DNA from: Flavobacterium sp. N3904
GTDB lineage: Bacteria; Bacteroidota; Bacteroidia; Flavobacteriales; Flavobacteriaceae
Direction: 5' to 3'
NCBI RefSeq assembly: GCF_025947305.1
Contig: NZ_CP110009.1
Span: forward strand, 2,893,501 to 2,957,500
Length of the DNA stretch: 64,000 nt
Shown here: positions 36,141 to 46,300 of the stretch, piece after piece
Layout of the letters: the number at the start of each line of letters is the position of its first letter
Numbering within the stretch: position 1 is the first letter of the stretch
Program-made: the position numbers and the translations under genes
The notes under the pieces: model-generated
Databases searched by the model: none
What the model was told of the DNA's origin: nothing
The model's input: only the letters and a program-made list of their open reading frames with translations

Positions 36141-37790
36141 CTATTTTAATTTGTTTTCAGTGTCAGTAAAGTTTCCTGTAATCGAAATATTGGAGCCTTT
36201 TGTAACTTTACCATAGATTGTGATTGATGAGCCAGAACCAATGAATTCAAGTTTTGAATTGCTGTTTAAAGTTAAATCTCCCCATATCACTACTGAACCT
36301 TCGATTTGTAATAATGCATTGCTGTTAACCATTAAAACTGTTGGGTTTGCTTGTTGGTATTTACCTTGACTCAGTGAACCATTCATTTTGAATGTGCCAT
36401 TACTGTTTAAAGTAAGGTTGTTTTGAACAGAGATTGAACCACAATGTGTAAGTACCGCATTCGAATTCACGATGATAGAGTTGATGGCTGTAGAGCCATA
36501 GAAACCTTTAATTTCGTTTGAATTTAAAATCAAGTCTTTTCCTAAATTATAAGATGGTAGTCCAGTGCAAGAAGCTGATGAAGGTGCTGCAGGTTTTTCC
36601 ATTTTGATGATTTTTAAACCACCTTTTCCGCTGGCAACATAAATATAATCACCACTACTTTTTACATAATTGGCAGATCCGTTGATTCCAACAGTACCCA
36701 TAAGAGTTAATTGGTCTCCTGTTTTGTAAACATCCAGTCCGTTTCCACCATTAGCAACAAAAACGTATTCTTCATTTACAGAAACAGCATTGGTAACTAC
36801 ATCATCAGGTTCAGTTGATATTCCAGGAGTTAATGAAATAGTCTGGATTTTTGTACCCGATAACATATTGTAAACTCCCAAACCTTGATATCCCTCAGAC
36901 ACCAATAATTTATCACCAATAAAATCTATAGTTCTTTTTGCACCTTGAGCATCATCTCTCCAATTTGAAAAAGATTTTGTCAATTCTAAATTTGATGCAT
37001 TATAAATGTTAATTCCTTTTGTGCCACTTAGGGTTACAATTTTATCATTACTGATGGCTACCGATCTTAAATCTTCGATTGCTTTACTATTGACCACTTG
37101 TTTAGTAGAATTATCAAATTTAAATAAACTTCCGGTATCACCAGAAACTGCAAAATAATTAGCACTATTTGCAGCAACATCTGTCGTTACAAAACTTGCA
37201 ATATCATTTGTTGTATAAGTGGTAGAAAGTGCACCGTTTGCTGTCAATTGCATGTTGATTACAATTGCAGGACTGGTGTAGTTTGGATTTTTATCAGCAT
37301 TTACGGCTCCGGCAATTATTAATTTACCATTTGTATAAACCAAAGAAGTAATATCAGTATCTGGAATTAAGGCAGACATTACCAGTGTTGGTTTGTAAGG
37401 ATCTGAAACATCAATCATATCAATGGCTCCAGAATAATCGCTGCCTTGTAAGGTGTAGGATACATAAGCGTAATGTCCATTTACCGTAACATGACTTGCT
37501 TGTAAAGTTTTCCCATTAGCGTCTTTTGGTGCATTGAACTCGGCAATTTGAGTTAATGGCAATTGGCTTGATTCATTAGTTAAGCTTTTTCTTGTTGTAG
37601 GGTTTACAATAGAAATAACTCCAGAATTGGTTAAATCCAAACGTTGGTTCAATTGAGATTGATTATCATTGATAGTAATTGCATTTGAATCTGGATTTGT
37701 CACATTATCTATATTGGAGTCTTCATTGCTGGAGCATGAAGTTGCAAATGCTAAAGTTAAAATTGAAAATAAAAAAATACCTTTTTTCAT
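36141..37790 (-). CDS. LVIVD-repeat beta-propeller lipoprotein with NSN-repeat tail
   Basis: A 549-residue lipoprotein (lipobox ATSCSS; Cys at residue 19). Residues 80-410 carry LVIVD-type blades such as GAIDMIDVSDPYKPTLVMSA, YVFVANGGNGLDVYKTGDQL and YIYVASGKGGLKIIK, forming a beta-propeller. From about residue 420 the sequence changes to repeats centred on NSN (LILNSNEIKG, IIVNSNAVLT, LTLNSNGTFK, LMVNSNALLQ, LTLNSNSKLE), probably a beta-solenoid. Likely surface or outer-membrane associated; function unknown. A single-gene unit. Confidence 0.85.
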   Translation of the reverse strand: MKKGIFLFSILTLAFATSCSSNEDSNIDNVTNPDSNAITINDNQSQLNQRLDLTNSGVISIVNPTTRKSLTNESSQLPLTQIAEFNAPKDANGKTLQASHVTVNGHYAYVSYTLQGSDYSGAIDMIDVSDPYKPTLVMSALIPDTDITSLVYTNGKLIIAGAVNADKNPNYTSPAIVINMQLTANGALSTTYTTNDIASFVTTDVAANSANYFAVSGDTGSLFKFDNSTKQVVNSKAIEDLRSVAISNDKIVTLSGTKGINIYNASNLELTKSFSNWRDDAQGAKRTIDFIGDKLLVSEGYQGLGVYNMLSGTKIQTISLTPGISTEPDDVVTNAVSVNEEYVFVANGGNGLDVYKTGDQLTLMGTVGINGSANYVKSSGDYIYVASGKGGLKIIKMEKPAAPSSASCTGLPSYNLGKDLILNSNEIKGFYGSTAINSIIVNSNAVLTHCGSISVQNNLTLNSNGTFKMNGSLSQGKYQQANPTVLMVNSNALLQIEGSVVIWGDLTLNSNSKLEFIGSGSSITIYGKVTKGSNISITGNFTDTENKLK

Positions 37791-37969
37791 GTTTTCTAAT
37801 ATATAATTATTGTTAAAAAAGTTTAAGTATGAAGCATGTTTTTTTTAGAATATCTCATGCTTGAATCATTTCTTTATCTTTTACCAACAACTGTGCCGAA
37901 ACCGTTTAAGTTATGTTTTAATCGTTTAAAAGCAACGTTTCTTACACTTAGCATGTATAATCCTATAAA

Positions 37970-37995
37970 AAAAAGCGCTGATTACAGCGCTTTTT
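37970..37995 (-). terminator. terminator of the His-rich protein gene
   Basis: Perfect 11-bp stem AAAAAGCGCTG (37970-37980) with CAGCGCTTTTT (37985-37995) and a four-base loop, 20 bp past the stop at 38016. Confidence 0.88.
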
Positions 37996-38015
37996 AATGA
38001 TTAATTTTAAAGAAA

Positions 38016-38513
38016 TTAATGTTTTCCTTTACCTTCATGTTTATCATGTTTTTCATGACCCTGATTACCATGACCGTGGTCGTCATGATGCTCGTGATGC
38101 TCATTATAATCACGTCTATTTTGCTGAGGCTTTCCTTTGTATCCCTTGTAGTATTTTACTTTGTGGGTGTGAAAATGTGTATAAGGAGCATTACCATGAT
38201 AATCGGTTAGAACAACTTTATATCCATGATATAAATCGTAATTTCTGCAATGATTTGGTAAATTTCTAGTACGAATCCATTTCCCGTTTCCAAAATAAAT
38301 ATACTGAGAAGCTCGGATGTCGTAATAAACTTGAATATCAGGTAAATAGTAATATTCTACTTTATCATAGCCAACTGGACCCCAAACCGGCGGTGTTCCT
38401 ATATTTACATTTATATTGGGCGTTCCTATGTTTACATTAACTGACACTTGCGCCTTCGTTGAACTGGCTGCTAAAAACAGGAGTCCGAGAATAAATAATT
38501 TAATTGTTTTCAT
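38016..38513 (-). CDS. secreted His-rich protein
   Basis: A 165-residue protein with a signal peptide (1-21, ending TKA). The middle has a YYYLPDIQVYYDIRASQYIY segment that recurs in small exported flavobacterial proteins of unknown role. The last 40 residues are rich in His, Asp and Glu (HEHHDDHGHGNQGHEKHDKH), suggesting metal binding. There is also a VNVNIGTPNINVNIGTPP repeat after the signal peptide. Probably periplasmic or surface located; a metal-buffer role is inference. Confidence 0.75.
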   Translation of the reverse strand: MKTIKLFILGLLFLAASSTKAQVSVNVNIGTPNINVNIGTPPVWGPVGYDKVEYYYLPDIQVYYDIRASQYIYFGNGKWIRTRNLPNHCRNYDLYHGYKVVLTDYHGNAPYTHFHTHKVKYYKGYKGKPQQNRRDYNEHHEHHDDHGHGNQGHEKHDKHEGKGKH

Positions 38514-38550
38514 TTGTACTTAAATTTGAGGTTATCTGGGGTTTAAAATT

Positions 38551-39672
38551 TTATTTTTCTATTATATCGTCAGTATCAAGCAAAGGTAATTTGATATTAT
38601 TCCAGGTATAGGTTTTAGGTAAATTATCTCCCATTAAATAGCCCCATGGCTCTAGATAATCAATCCTATCAAAAATAACTTTAAAAATGGCAATAATCGG
38701 GATAGCCAAAAACATGCCCGAAATTCCACAAATAGCACCTCCAATAATAATGCCAACAATAGAAACAATGGCATTGATTTCGACTTTTGAACTTATAATT
38801 AAGGGCACTAATATGTTGTTGTCTATAAGTTGTACAATAATATTTACTACAATCACCCCAATGATTATAGATATGTCTGCAGAACCCGTAAGGGTTGCAA
38901 TAATACTAAGTAAACCGGCAAACAAAATTCCTAAATAAGGAACCAAGTTCAAAATCCCAGTAATTATTCCTAGAACCAAGGTATATTTTATACCTAAAAA
39001 CCAAAAACCAATAGCAGTCAAAATCGATACAGCAATCATTTCAAAAATTAATCCAAGAATATAGCTCTGCACAGAAACTTTAATTTGAAACAAAATGTCT
39101 TTGAGTTTTGGATAATATTTTTGGTCATACAATTTGGATAAAAATTTCAAAAAGTGATTTTTATACAATAATATCAGAAAAGTATAAATAGGAATTAAGG
39201 TTAGATTTACCATCACATCCGAAAGAGAAACCAATGTACTGGCAATAATTGTTTTTCCTTGTTCGGTAGAATTTTGTTTGGCATTATTTATAAATTTTGC
39301 CTGATCGTCTTTGCTTAGATGAAAATATTGGCTCATAAAGTCCTGAATAGATTCAAAATAAATAAAAACGTTTGTTTTAATGGTGTTCCAATCATTTAAT
39401 ATGTCGCTTATTTGCCAAGAGACAAACAATAATGTACCAATAACAATACAAACCGAAAGCGTTAAAGCAAAAACAATGGCCAAAATATTTGGAAAGTGCA
39501 ATTTGCGTTTAAAAAAAATCACAACAGGTCCAAGCAAGATAGCAAATAGAAGCGCAAAGACTAAAGGAACTATAATGTCTTGGCCAATATAAAGGATAGC
39601 CACTAAGGCAATCAAACTTAATAAAGTAAATGCAAGCCGGATATAAAACGGAAACTGAATTGTGTTTTTCAT
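38551..39672 (-). CDS. AI-2E family transporter-like membrane protein
   Basis: A 373-residue membrane protein with about eight helices and the AI-2E/PerM arrangement: an N-terminal hairpin (LYIGQDIIVPLVFALLFAIL), a soluble segment of about 90 residues, and the C-terminal block with LGIITGILNLVPYLGILFAG and QLIDNNILVPLI. The family exports or conducts varied small molecules; the AI-2 name is historic. It is the last gene in a minus-strand series with the MscS gene 69 bp upstream. Substrate unknown. Confidence 0.9.
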   Translation of the reverse strand: MKNTIQFPFYIRLAFTLLSLIALVAILYIGQDIIVPLVFALLFAILLGPVVIFFKRKLHFPNILAIVFALTLSVCIVIGTLLFVSWQISDILNDWNTIKTNVFIYFESIQDFMSQYFHLSKDDQAKFINNAKQNSTEQGKTIIASTLVSLSDVMVNLTLIPIYTFLILLYKNHFLKFLSKLYDQKYYPKLKDILFQIKVSVQSYILGLIFEMIAVSILTAIGFWFLGIKYTLVLGIITGILNLVPYLGILFAGLLSIIATLTGSADISIIIGVIVVNIIVQLIDNNILVPLIISSKVEINAIVSIVGIIIGGAICGISGMFLAIPIIAIFKVIFDRIDYLEPWGYLMGDNLPKTYTWNNIKLPLLDTDDIIEK

Positions 39673-39741
39673 AAATGATAGTTGGTGGGTTAATAGAATT
39701 GGCTTATTGAAAATTTTGGTTAAGAGTATCTTTTCAGTCGG

Positions 39742-40275
39742 TTAATCCGTAAAATCTACTTCTTCATTAGACGGTTTTTTTATAATCGAAATCCCTTTTT
39801 GGAAAAATAAATTATTGGGATAGATTACTATTTCTCCATCAGTTGATTTAAGAGTAACGTGGAAAGCATTGATGTCCTCAATTTCGGCTTCAATAGAAAA
39901 ATCTTTATCGTGGATTTTGATAATGTCCCCAATTTTAAACGGAAAAGAAAAAAACAAAATAATTCCCGAAGTAATATTACTCAAAATAGACCATTGTGCA
40001 AACATGGCTACTCCAACCACCGTTGTTATCGATGAAAGGGCAATAAAAATATCTTCTGTTTTGACTCCCCAAAGTATAGTCAGGATTATTACAACCAATA
40101 TGTTTAGGAGTAGATGTATATACTTGATCACCAAATTGGTTCTGTGTTCTAATCTATGGCTTGATTTTGCAAATCGTCTTACCAATTTTGAAATGGTAAC
40201 CCGTAACACGATTGCTGCGAATACTAAAATTCCAGAGGCCAGTAATTCTTTGGTATAATCGTTAAAAAAAGTCAT
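39742..40275 (-). CDS. small mechanosensitive ion channel (MscS family)
   Basis: A 177-residue MscS-type channel with a minimal core. It has one N-terminal helix (ELLASGILVFAAIVLRVTIS), a second around residues 50-70, the pore helix region SSITTVVGVAMFAQWSILSN with ITSGIILFFSFPFKIGDIIK, and the beta domain (DFSIEAEIEDINAFHVTLKS). It lacks the C-terminal mixed domain of E. coli MscS. It sits 13 bp past the maf gene on the same strand. Role in osmotic release is by family. Confidence 0.92.
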   Translation of the reverse strand: MTFFNDYTKELLASGILVFAAIVLRVTISKLVRRFAKSSHRLEHRTNLVIKYIHLLLNILVVIILTILWGVKTEDIFIALSSITTVVGVAMFAQWSILSNITSGIILFFSFPFKIGDIIKIHDKDFSIEAEIEDINAFHVTLKSTDGEIVIYPNNLFFQKGISIIKKPSNEEVDFTD

Positions 40276-40288
40276 AGCATTTTATTTG

Positions 40289-40873
40289 TTACCTTAATTT
40301 ATACAAATACTCAAAGACTTTATCGGTTGGCATTCCCATGACGTTGGCATAAGAACCTTCTATTTTTGTCACGCCAACAAATCCTATCCATTCCTGAATT
40401 CCATAGGCGCCTGCTTTATCATAAGGCTTATAATTCTCTAAATAGTAAAGAATAGCTTCGTCACTTAACGCATTGAAGGTAACTTTTGTTATTTCATTAA
40501 TCAAATCAGAACCTTTTGTAGTCTTAAAACAAACCGAAGTAATCACTTCGTGAGTAGCATTCGATAATGATTTTAAAATTTGAAAAGCATCTTGATGGTC
40601 TTTTGGTTTGCCCAGCGCCTTATTGTTGTGCCAAACGATAGTATCACTTGTAATCAGGATTTCGTTGGGCTGCAATTCTCCCTCAAATGCATCGGCTTTT
40701 AATTGTGCAAGATAGTTTGTGATTGCTTCGGCTTTCAATTCGGGTGGAAAAATTTCTTCAATTTCTTTCAAACGAATTTCAAAATCCAAATCCAAATCTT
40801 TAAAAAATTGCTGCCTCCTCGGAGAACCAGAAGCCAATATGAGTTTGTGTTTTTTGAGTTTTTCTTTAAGCAT
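40289..40873 (-). CDS. maf: Maf-like nucleoside triphosphate pyrophosphatase
   Basis: A 194-residue Maf/Ham1-type enzyme hydrolysing non-canonical nucleotides to monophosphates. Key motif LILASGSPRRQQFF stands at residues 11-24; SDTIVWHNNKALGKP and YDKAGAYGIQEW are also typical. I chose the ATG at 40873, which overlaps the stop of the upstream UbiA-type gene by 8 bp, in place of a longer frame that adds 15 non-conserved residues. Operon with GGGP synthase and KdsC-like genes is common in flavobacteria. Confidence 0.93.
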   Translation of the reverse strand: MLKEKLKKHKLILASGSPRRQQFFKDLDLDFEIRLKEIEEIFPPELKAEAITNYLAQLKADAFEGELQPNEILITSDTIVWHNNKALGKPKDHQDAFQILKSLSNATHEVITSVCFKTTKGSDLINEITKVTFNALSDEAILYYLENYKPYDKAGAYGIQEWIGFVGVTKIEGSYANVMGMPTDKVFEYLYKLR

Positions 40874-41792
40874 GGTGTAATACATTATAAGTGACAATAA
40901 CAATTGAAAACAGACCAAATAAAATTATCAGTTTTAAAACTGTACTTAAATGATGAAAATCTTGACTTTTTTTGGCATCGGCCATTTTTATGGCAAAATA
41001 AATTAATGGAGCTACAATACTTATCAAAGCATAAAGCGATGCAATGTATAAATTATAAGCAAAAAAGTAGTTTTTGACATAGAATATAACCATCACCAAC
41101 GGAATCAAACTCAAAATCAAAACTAATTTTGCTGTTCGATTTATTCCTAAAGAAATAGGTAAGGTATTCATTCCCTGATTGTAATCACCATTTACATCTT
41201 CGAGATCTTTTACGATTTCTCTAATAAAATTGATAATAAAGGCAAATACGGCATAATCAAAAAGGATGGAAAAAATATCTGCCAATGCTTGTTGGTTTCC
41301 GGGGTTAATGACCGGTAAAAGGTCGAAAATCCCAATGATAATCACGCTGAAAGCCAACAAAATCGCAACAACAAAATTACCAATAAGCAACATTTGTTTG
41401 AGACTTGTTGCATAAAGATAAAGTGTTGCCGAAATCACGATAAAAATTGCAGCAAATCCAGGTCTCTCGATCACATTTGATAAATAAAAACCAATACCAA
41501 CACCCAAAATATTCAATGCCAAATAGATATTGTAAGATTGTGTCTCGGAGATGCTTTTCCCTACAACTACTTGATTGGGTTTGTTATCGTTATCGGTTGC
41601 CTGATCCATAATATTATTAATTACATATCCCCCTGCAGCAATCAGTACTGTTGATGCTACCAATAAAAAATATTGTAAATCGCTTAGCGCCAAAGGAATG
41701 CTTTGGAAATTTAAAAAACCATAACGAAAAAGCAATTGCATCAATGCAAGCATTATCAGGTTTTGGTAGCGTATGAGTTTAAGGTACTTCAT
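40866..41792 (-). CDS. UbiA-type prenyltransferase (geranylgeranylglycerol-phosphate synthase-like)
   Basis: A 308-residue membrane prenyltransferase with about eight helices. The first Asp-rich site is in GYVINNIMDQATDNDNKPNQ near residue 60, and the second is in REIVKDLEDVNGDYNQGMNT. This Bacteroidota group is usually annotated as geranylgeranylglycerol-phosphate geranylgeranyltransferase, but substrate within the UbiA family cannot be read from sequence alone. It overlaps maf by 8 bp and follows the KdsC-like gene after 72 bp. Confidence 0.85.
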   Translation of the reverse strand: MKYLKLIRYQNLIMLALMQLLFRYGFLNFQSIPLALSDLQYFLLVASTVLIAAGGYVINNIMDQATDNDNKPNQVVVGKSISETQSYNIYLALNILGVGIGFYLSNVIERPGFAAIFIVISATLYLYATSLKQMLLIGNFVVAILLAFSVIIIGIFDLLPVINPGNQQALADIFSILFDYAVFAFIINFIREIVKDLEDVNGDYNQGMNTLPISLGINRTAKLVLILSLIPLVMVIFYVKNYFFAYNLYIASLYALISIVAPLIYFAIKMADAKKSQDFHHLSTVLKLIILFGLFSIVIVTYNVLHHA

Positions 41793-41864
41793 GTTTAGTA
41801 ATCAGTTCTGGTTTTGAGTTATTTTTTTAATCTGAATTCTGCAGCTTAAATTTGCAACCTAAAA

Positions 41865-42392
41865 TTAATCAAGTTTGCCGTCAAAATAAGTCATCCATTT
41901 TCCTTGTACTTTCATTACTTGTTCAATTACATCGCGGGCAGCACCTTTTCCACCATTTTTGTGTGAAATATAAGTTGAAATCGCTTTAATTTCTGGGCTT
42001 GCGTCTTGTGGACAAGTAGGTAATCCTACCAATTTCATTACGTGATAATCGGGAATATCATCGCCCATATACAAAACCTGTTCTGGGTTGATGTTGTAAA
42101 CATCTGTATATTCTTTGAACGTTTGCACTTTATCGGGAGTTCCCAAATGAATGTCGGTAATACCCAAATTTTGGAGTCTCACTCGAACGCCTTCGTTACT
42201 TCCACCAGAGATGATGCATACATGATAACCGCTTTCAACAGCTGCTTTCATCGCATAGCCATCACGGATATTCATTGTTCTCAGGATTTCTCCTTCGTTG
42301 GTTACAAAAACAGAACTGTCAGTAAGTACGCCATCTACGTCAAACACAAACGTAGTAATATCATTCATTATTTCTTTATAGCTTTTTGCCAT
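41865..42392 (-). CDS. kdsC: KdsC-type HAD phosphatase (3-deoxy-D-manno-octulosonate 8-phosphate phosphatase)
   Basis: A 175-residue HAD protein without a cap domain, typical of KdsC. Motif I is FVFDVDGVLTDSS (residues 12-24), then ISGGSNEGVRVR (motif II) and YMGDDIPDYHVMK (motif IV), with CPQDASPEIK matching KDO8P phosphatases. It would release KDO from KDO-8-phosphate for lipopolysaccharide. Its start overlaps the DUF2520 gene by 17 bp. No other KDO gene is in the window. Confidence 0.88.
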   Translation of the reverse strand: MAKSYKEIMNDITTFVFDVDGVLTDSSVFVTNEGEILRTMNIRDGYAMKAAVESGYHVCIISGGSNEGVRVRLQNLGITDIHLGTPDKVQTFKEYTDVYNINPEQVLYMGDDIPDYHVMKLVGLPTCPQDASPEIKAISTYISHKNGGKGAARDVIEQVMKVQGKWMTYFDGKLD

Positions 42393-43137
42393 GATTTTGT
42401 ATAGATTGAGTTAATATTTTATAAATAGTGGATTGATTTTCATTCGATAAAAAAGATTCATGCGCTTCAATTGTCGAAATATCATTGCGTTTGGCAGGAC
42501 CAGTTTGGGCATCTTTTGGAGAAAGCGTCAAAAGTTTTTCGGCGGTTTCAAGAATCAATGGTTTCAAAATATCGAAAGGGACATGGTTTTCCTGACAAAT
42601 ATCGTTTCCTAATTGGTACAAATAATTGGTAAAATTATTAACAAAAACAGCAGCAACATGCAGAGCTTTGCGTTGGTGGGAATCGATTTTGTAAACATTG
42701 TCCGAAATGGATTGAGATACTTTCTTTAGAATCTCATAATCATTTTCAAATTGGGTTTCCAGACAAAAAGGGATGGTTTTAAAATCAATAGCTTTTCCTT
42801 TGGTGAACGTTTGCAACGGATAAAAAACGCCTTTTCGATTCTTATCATCCAGCGTAGCCAAAGACGCACTGCCCGACGTATGCACAACCAATCGATTTTC
42901 AAAAGGCAATTGTGATGAAACCGAAGCAATAGCATCATCAGAAACTGCTATGATGTATAAGTCGGCTTGTGCCAAAGCATTCCAGTCATTGGTGATTTTA
43001 CTCGAATCGAGTAGGGGAGAAATTTGTTTTTGGCTTCTCGAATAAACCTGGATAATTTCGACCGCATTGCTTTTTGCGAAAGCATCAATCAGGTGTTGTG
43101 CAACATTTCCGGAACCGATAATCGTTATTTTAATCAT
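42376..43137 (-). CDS. Rossmann/DUF2520 domain protein
   Basis: A 253-residue protein with an N-terminal NAD(P)-binding fold (IGSGNVAQHLIDAF at residues 6-19) and a C-terminal helical DUF2520 domain (ALHVAAVFVNNFTNYLYQLG and LLTLSPKDAQTGPAKRND). The arrangement resembles pyrroline-5-carboxylate reductase or 6-phosphogluconate-type dehydrogenases, but substrate is unknown. It is the first gene of the series that runs to maf and MscS and overlaps kdsC by 17 bp. It is divergent from the ResB/CcsA gene. Confidence 0.9.
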   Translation of the reverse strand: MIKITIIGSGNVAQHLIDAFAKSNAVEIIQVYSRSQKQISPLLDSSKITNDWNALAQADLYIIAVSDDAIASVSSQLPFENRLVVHTSGSASLATLDDKNRKGVFYPLQTFTKGKAIDFKTIPFCLETQFENDYEILKKVSQSISDNVYKIDSHQRKALHVAAVFVNNFTNYLYQLGNDICQENHVPFDILKPLILETAEKLLTLSPKDAQTGPAKRNDISTIEAHESFLSNENQSTIYKILTQSIQNHGKKL

Positions 43138-43334
43138 TTGGCAAAATTAACAAAAAAAAATGAAGAGTTGGTTTCAATTTTTTTATCCTGATATAACAAA
43201 GATGCTCATCATTTATTGTTTTTTATATCAAAAAGCACGCTTAATTTTGGATTAAATTAACAATTGTGCTTTAAAAGAAGTGGACAAATTTGAGTACTTT
43301 TGCCACACTTTATTAAACCGAAATTTACTTCCAA

Positions 43335-46300
43335 ATGGAAAAAAAATTATTCTCTGTCCTATTTTCTACCCGATTAATGGCTTTATTATTCTTGACTTTT
43401 GCAATTGCAATGGGAACTGGAACTTTTATAGAAAGCAAGTACAATACTGATACAGCTCGAATTTTAGTATATAATACCTGGTGGTTTGAGGCCATAATGG
43501 GATTTTTTATGATTAATTTTATTGGCAATATCAAGAGATATCAATTGCTCAAAAAAGAAAAATGGGCTACTTTGATGCTGCATTTGGCTTTTATATTTAT
43601 CATAGGTGGCGCTTTTATAACCCGTTACATCAGTTTTGAGGGAATGATGCCCATACGCGAAGGCGCAGCCGAAAACCAATTTTATTCAGACAAAACATTT
43701 CTAACTCTTTTTTTAGATGGAGAATACAAAGGAGAAATGAAACGCAGGGTTTTTGAAAAATCACTTTTGTTATCGCCAGTTACAAATAACGATTTTACGA
43801 TGAAAGGTGATTTTGCCGGAAGTCCGTTTAAAGTGGAATACCAAAATTATATAATGGGAGCTAAGGAATATATAAAACCCGATCCAAAAGGGAATTTGTA
43901 TTTTAAACTGGTTGAAGCTGGTGAGGGAGGTCGTGAAGAACATTTCTTGAAATCGGGCGAAGTGCAAAACATTCACAATGTACTTTTTGCATTGAATAAA
44001 TTTACCGAAGGAGCGATTAATATTAATACTACAGCAGAAAGTTATACCATTCAAATGCCTTTTGAAGGGAATTTTATGCGAATGGCAGACAAGCTTCAGG
44101 GAAAAGTAACAAAAGACATCGTGCAACCGTTGATGATGCGCTCTTTGTACAGTATTGGCGATATTCGTTTTGTTTTTCCGGAGCCTGCCGTGAAAGGAGT
44201 AATTGATTATGAATCTAAAAATGATTTTAAAGAAAAAAATCATGAGGACGCATTGGTAGTTAAAGTTATTGCAGACGGCAAAGAGGAAACGGTAACATTA
44301 ACCGGTTCTAAAGGGAAAATTGGTGATTCTAAAACGGTTAAAATAGGTAATCTGGAATATACTTTTTTCTACGGAAGTAAAGCGTATGTCTTGCCTTTCA
44401 AGATAAAATTAAATGATTTTATCGCCCAAAAATACCCTGGAACCGAGAAAAGTTTTTCTTCTTTTGAAAGTCAGGTTACCGTTCAGGATTCAACAAAATC
44501 ATTCGATTATAAAATATTTATGAATCACGTTCTGGACCACGAAGGGTATCGTTTTTTTCAATCCTCATTTGATCCGGACGAAAAAGGAACAGTTTTGTCT
44601 GTAAATCACGATTATTGGGGAACTACCATAACTTATATTGGGTATTTTATGTTGTTTTTTTCTATGATGGCGATTATGTTTACCAAGCATTCCCGTTTTT
44701 CCGATCTGAAACGAAAATTAGAAGTAGTGAAAGATAAGAAAACAAAGCTAATCACGATTTTGGTATTGTTTATGGGTTTGACTGGTTTTGCACAAGAACA
44801 CAATCATAATCATTCCAATGCGGAAGCTGGAGATTCTCATACAGAAAGTGCGGGTCATATAAGAGTAAAACCGACACAAAAGCAATTGGATTCTGTATTG
44901 ACAGCCTATACCGTTACTCCGGAACATGCTGCAAAATTTGGTAGATTGGTGATTCAGGATGCGGGAGGAAGAATGAAACCTATCAATACATTCTCTTCTG
45001 AATTGTTGCGAAAAGTAAGCCACTCGGATACGTATAATGGAATGAACTCTGATCAGGTATTTTTGTCAATGACACAGAGCGCCCAATTGTGGATTGAGAT
45101 TCCACTTATTTATATCAAGTCAGGAAATGACAGTATTCGTAAAATTATTGGAATAGATTCCGAAGATAAATATGCTCCTTTTATTGCCTTTTTTGATGAA
45201 AAAGGTAATTATAAATTATCACCCTATTTGGATGAAGCCTACAAAGCTGGAAATCCTGACCAGTTTGAGAAAGATTTTATCGAAACCGATAAGAAAGTAA
45301 ACCTTATGGAATCGGCTTTGAGTGGAAGTATATTGCGAATCTTCCCGATACCGAATGACGCCAATAACAAATGGATTTCGTATCTGGAATTGGAACACGC
45401 GGGCCTCAAAGGAATGGATTCTACCTATACCAAAAGTATTTTGCCATTGTATTTTGGAACATTGGGGAATGCCATTGAATCCAAGAATTACAAAACTGCA
45501 GATGAATTATTGGAAAGCATCAATGGATATCAAAAAAAGTTTGGAAGTAAAGTAAGGCCTAGTGACGAAAAAATTAATCTCGAAATCACCTATAATAAAT
45601 ACGATTTGCTTCAAAAATTGCCTTTCGCTTATTTATTTGCCGCCATTTTGATGTTGATTTTTGTCATTCTTAAAATTTTTAAAGAGTCAAAACTATTAAA
45701 CATTCTGGTCAACTCCATGCATGTTATTATTGGAATTCTTTTCGCATTGCATACCATTACGTTAGGAGCGCGTTGGTACATTTCAGGTCATGCACCATGG
45801 AGTAATGCTTACGAAGCTATTGTATATGTAGCTTGGGCGACGATGTTCTTTGGTTTGGCTTTTGATCGAAAATCAAAATTAACGGTTGCTTCGGCAGCAT
45901 TTGTTGCTGCAATGATCCTGGCTGCGGCTTATGCCAACTGGATTGACCCCGAGATTGCCAACTTGCAGCCCGTTCTTAATTCGTACTGGTTGATGATACA
46001 CGTTGCCGTTATTGTCGCGAGTTATGGACCGTTTGCTTTGGGAATGATTTTGGGTTTTGTATCGCTGATGCTGATATTTTTTACGACCGAAAAGAATAAA
46101 GCCAAAATGAAGCTCAATATTCAGGAAATCACCTATATCAACGAAATGGCTTTGACAATTGGTTTGATTATGCTCACGATAGGAAACTTCCTAGGAGGGC
46201 AATGGGCCAATGAAAGCTGGGGACGTTACTGGGGATGGGACCCTAAAGAAACTTGGGCACTAATCAGTATTATGGTTTATGCTTTTGTGATTCATGCCCG

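Noticed and set aside
39869..40258. Plus-strand open frame of 129 codons opposite the MscS gene
   Set aside because: Antisense shadow of a well-supported channel gene; composition does not resemble a real protein.
43770..44243. Minus-strand open frame of 157 codons inside the ResB/CcsA gene
   Set aside because: The plus-strand frame shows clear ResB features through the region; the antisense frame is rich in Phe, Cys and His, as expected of a shadow.
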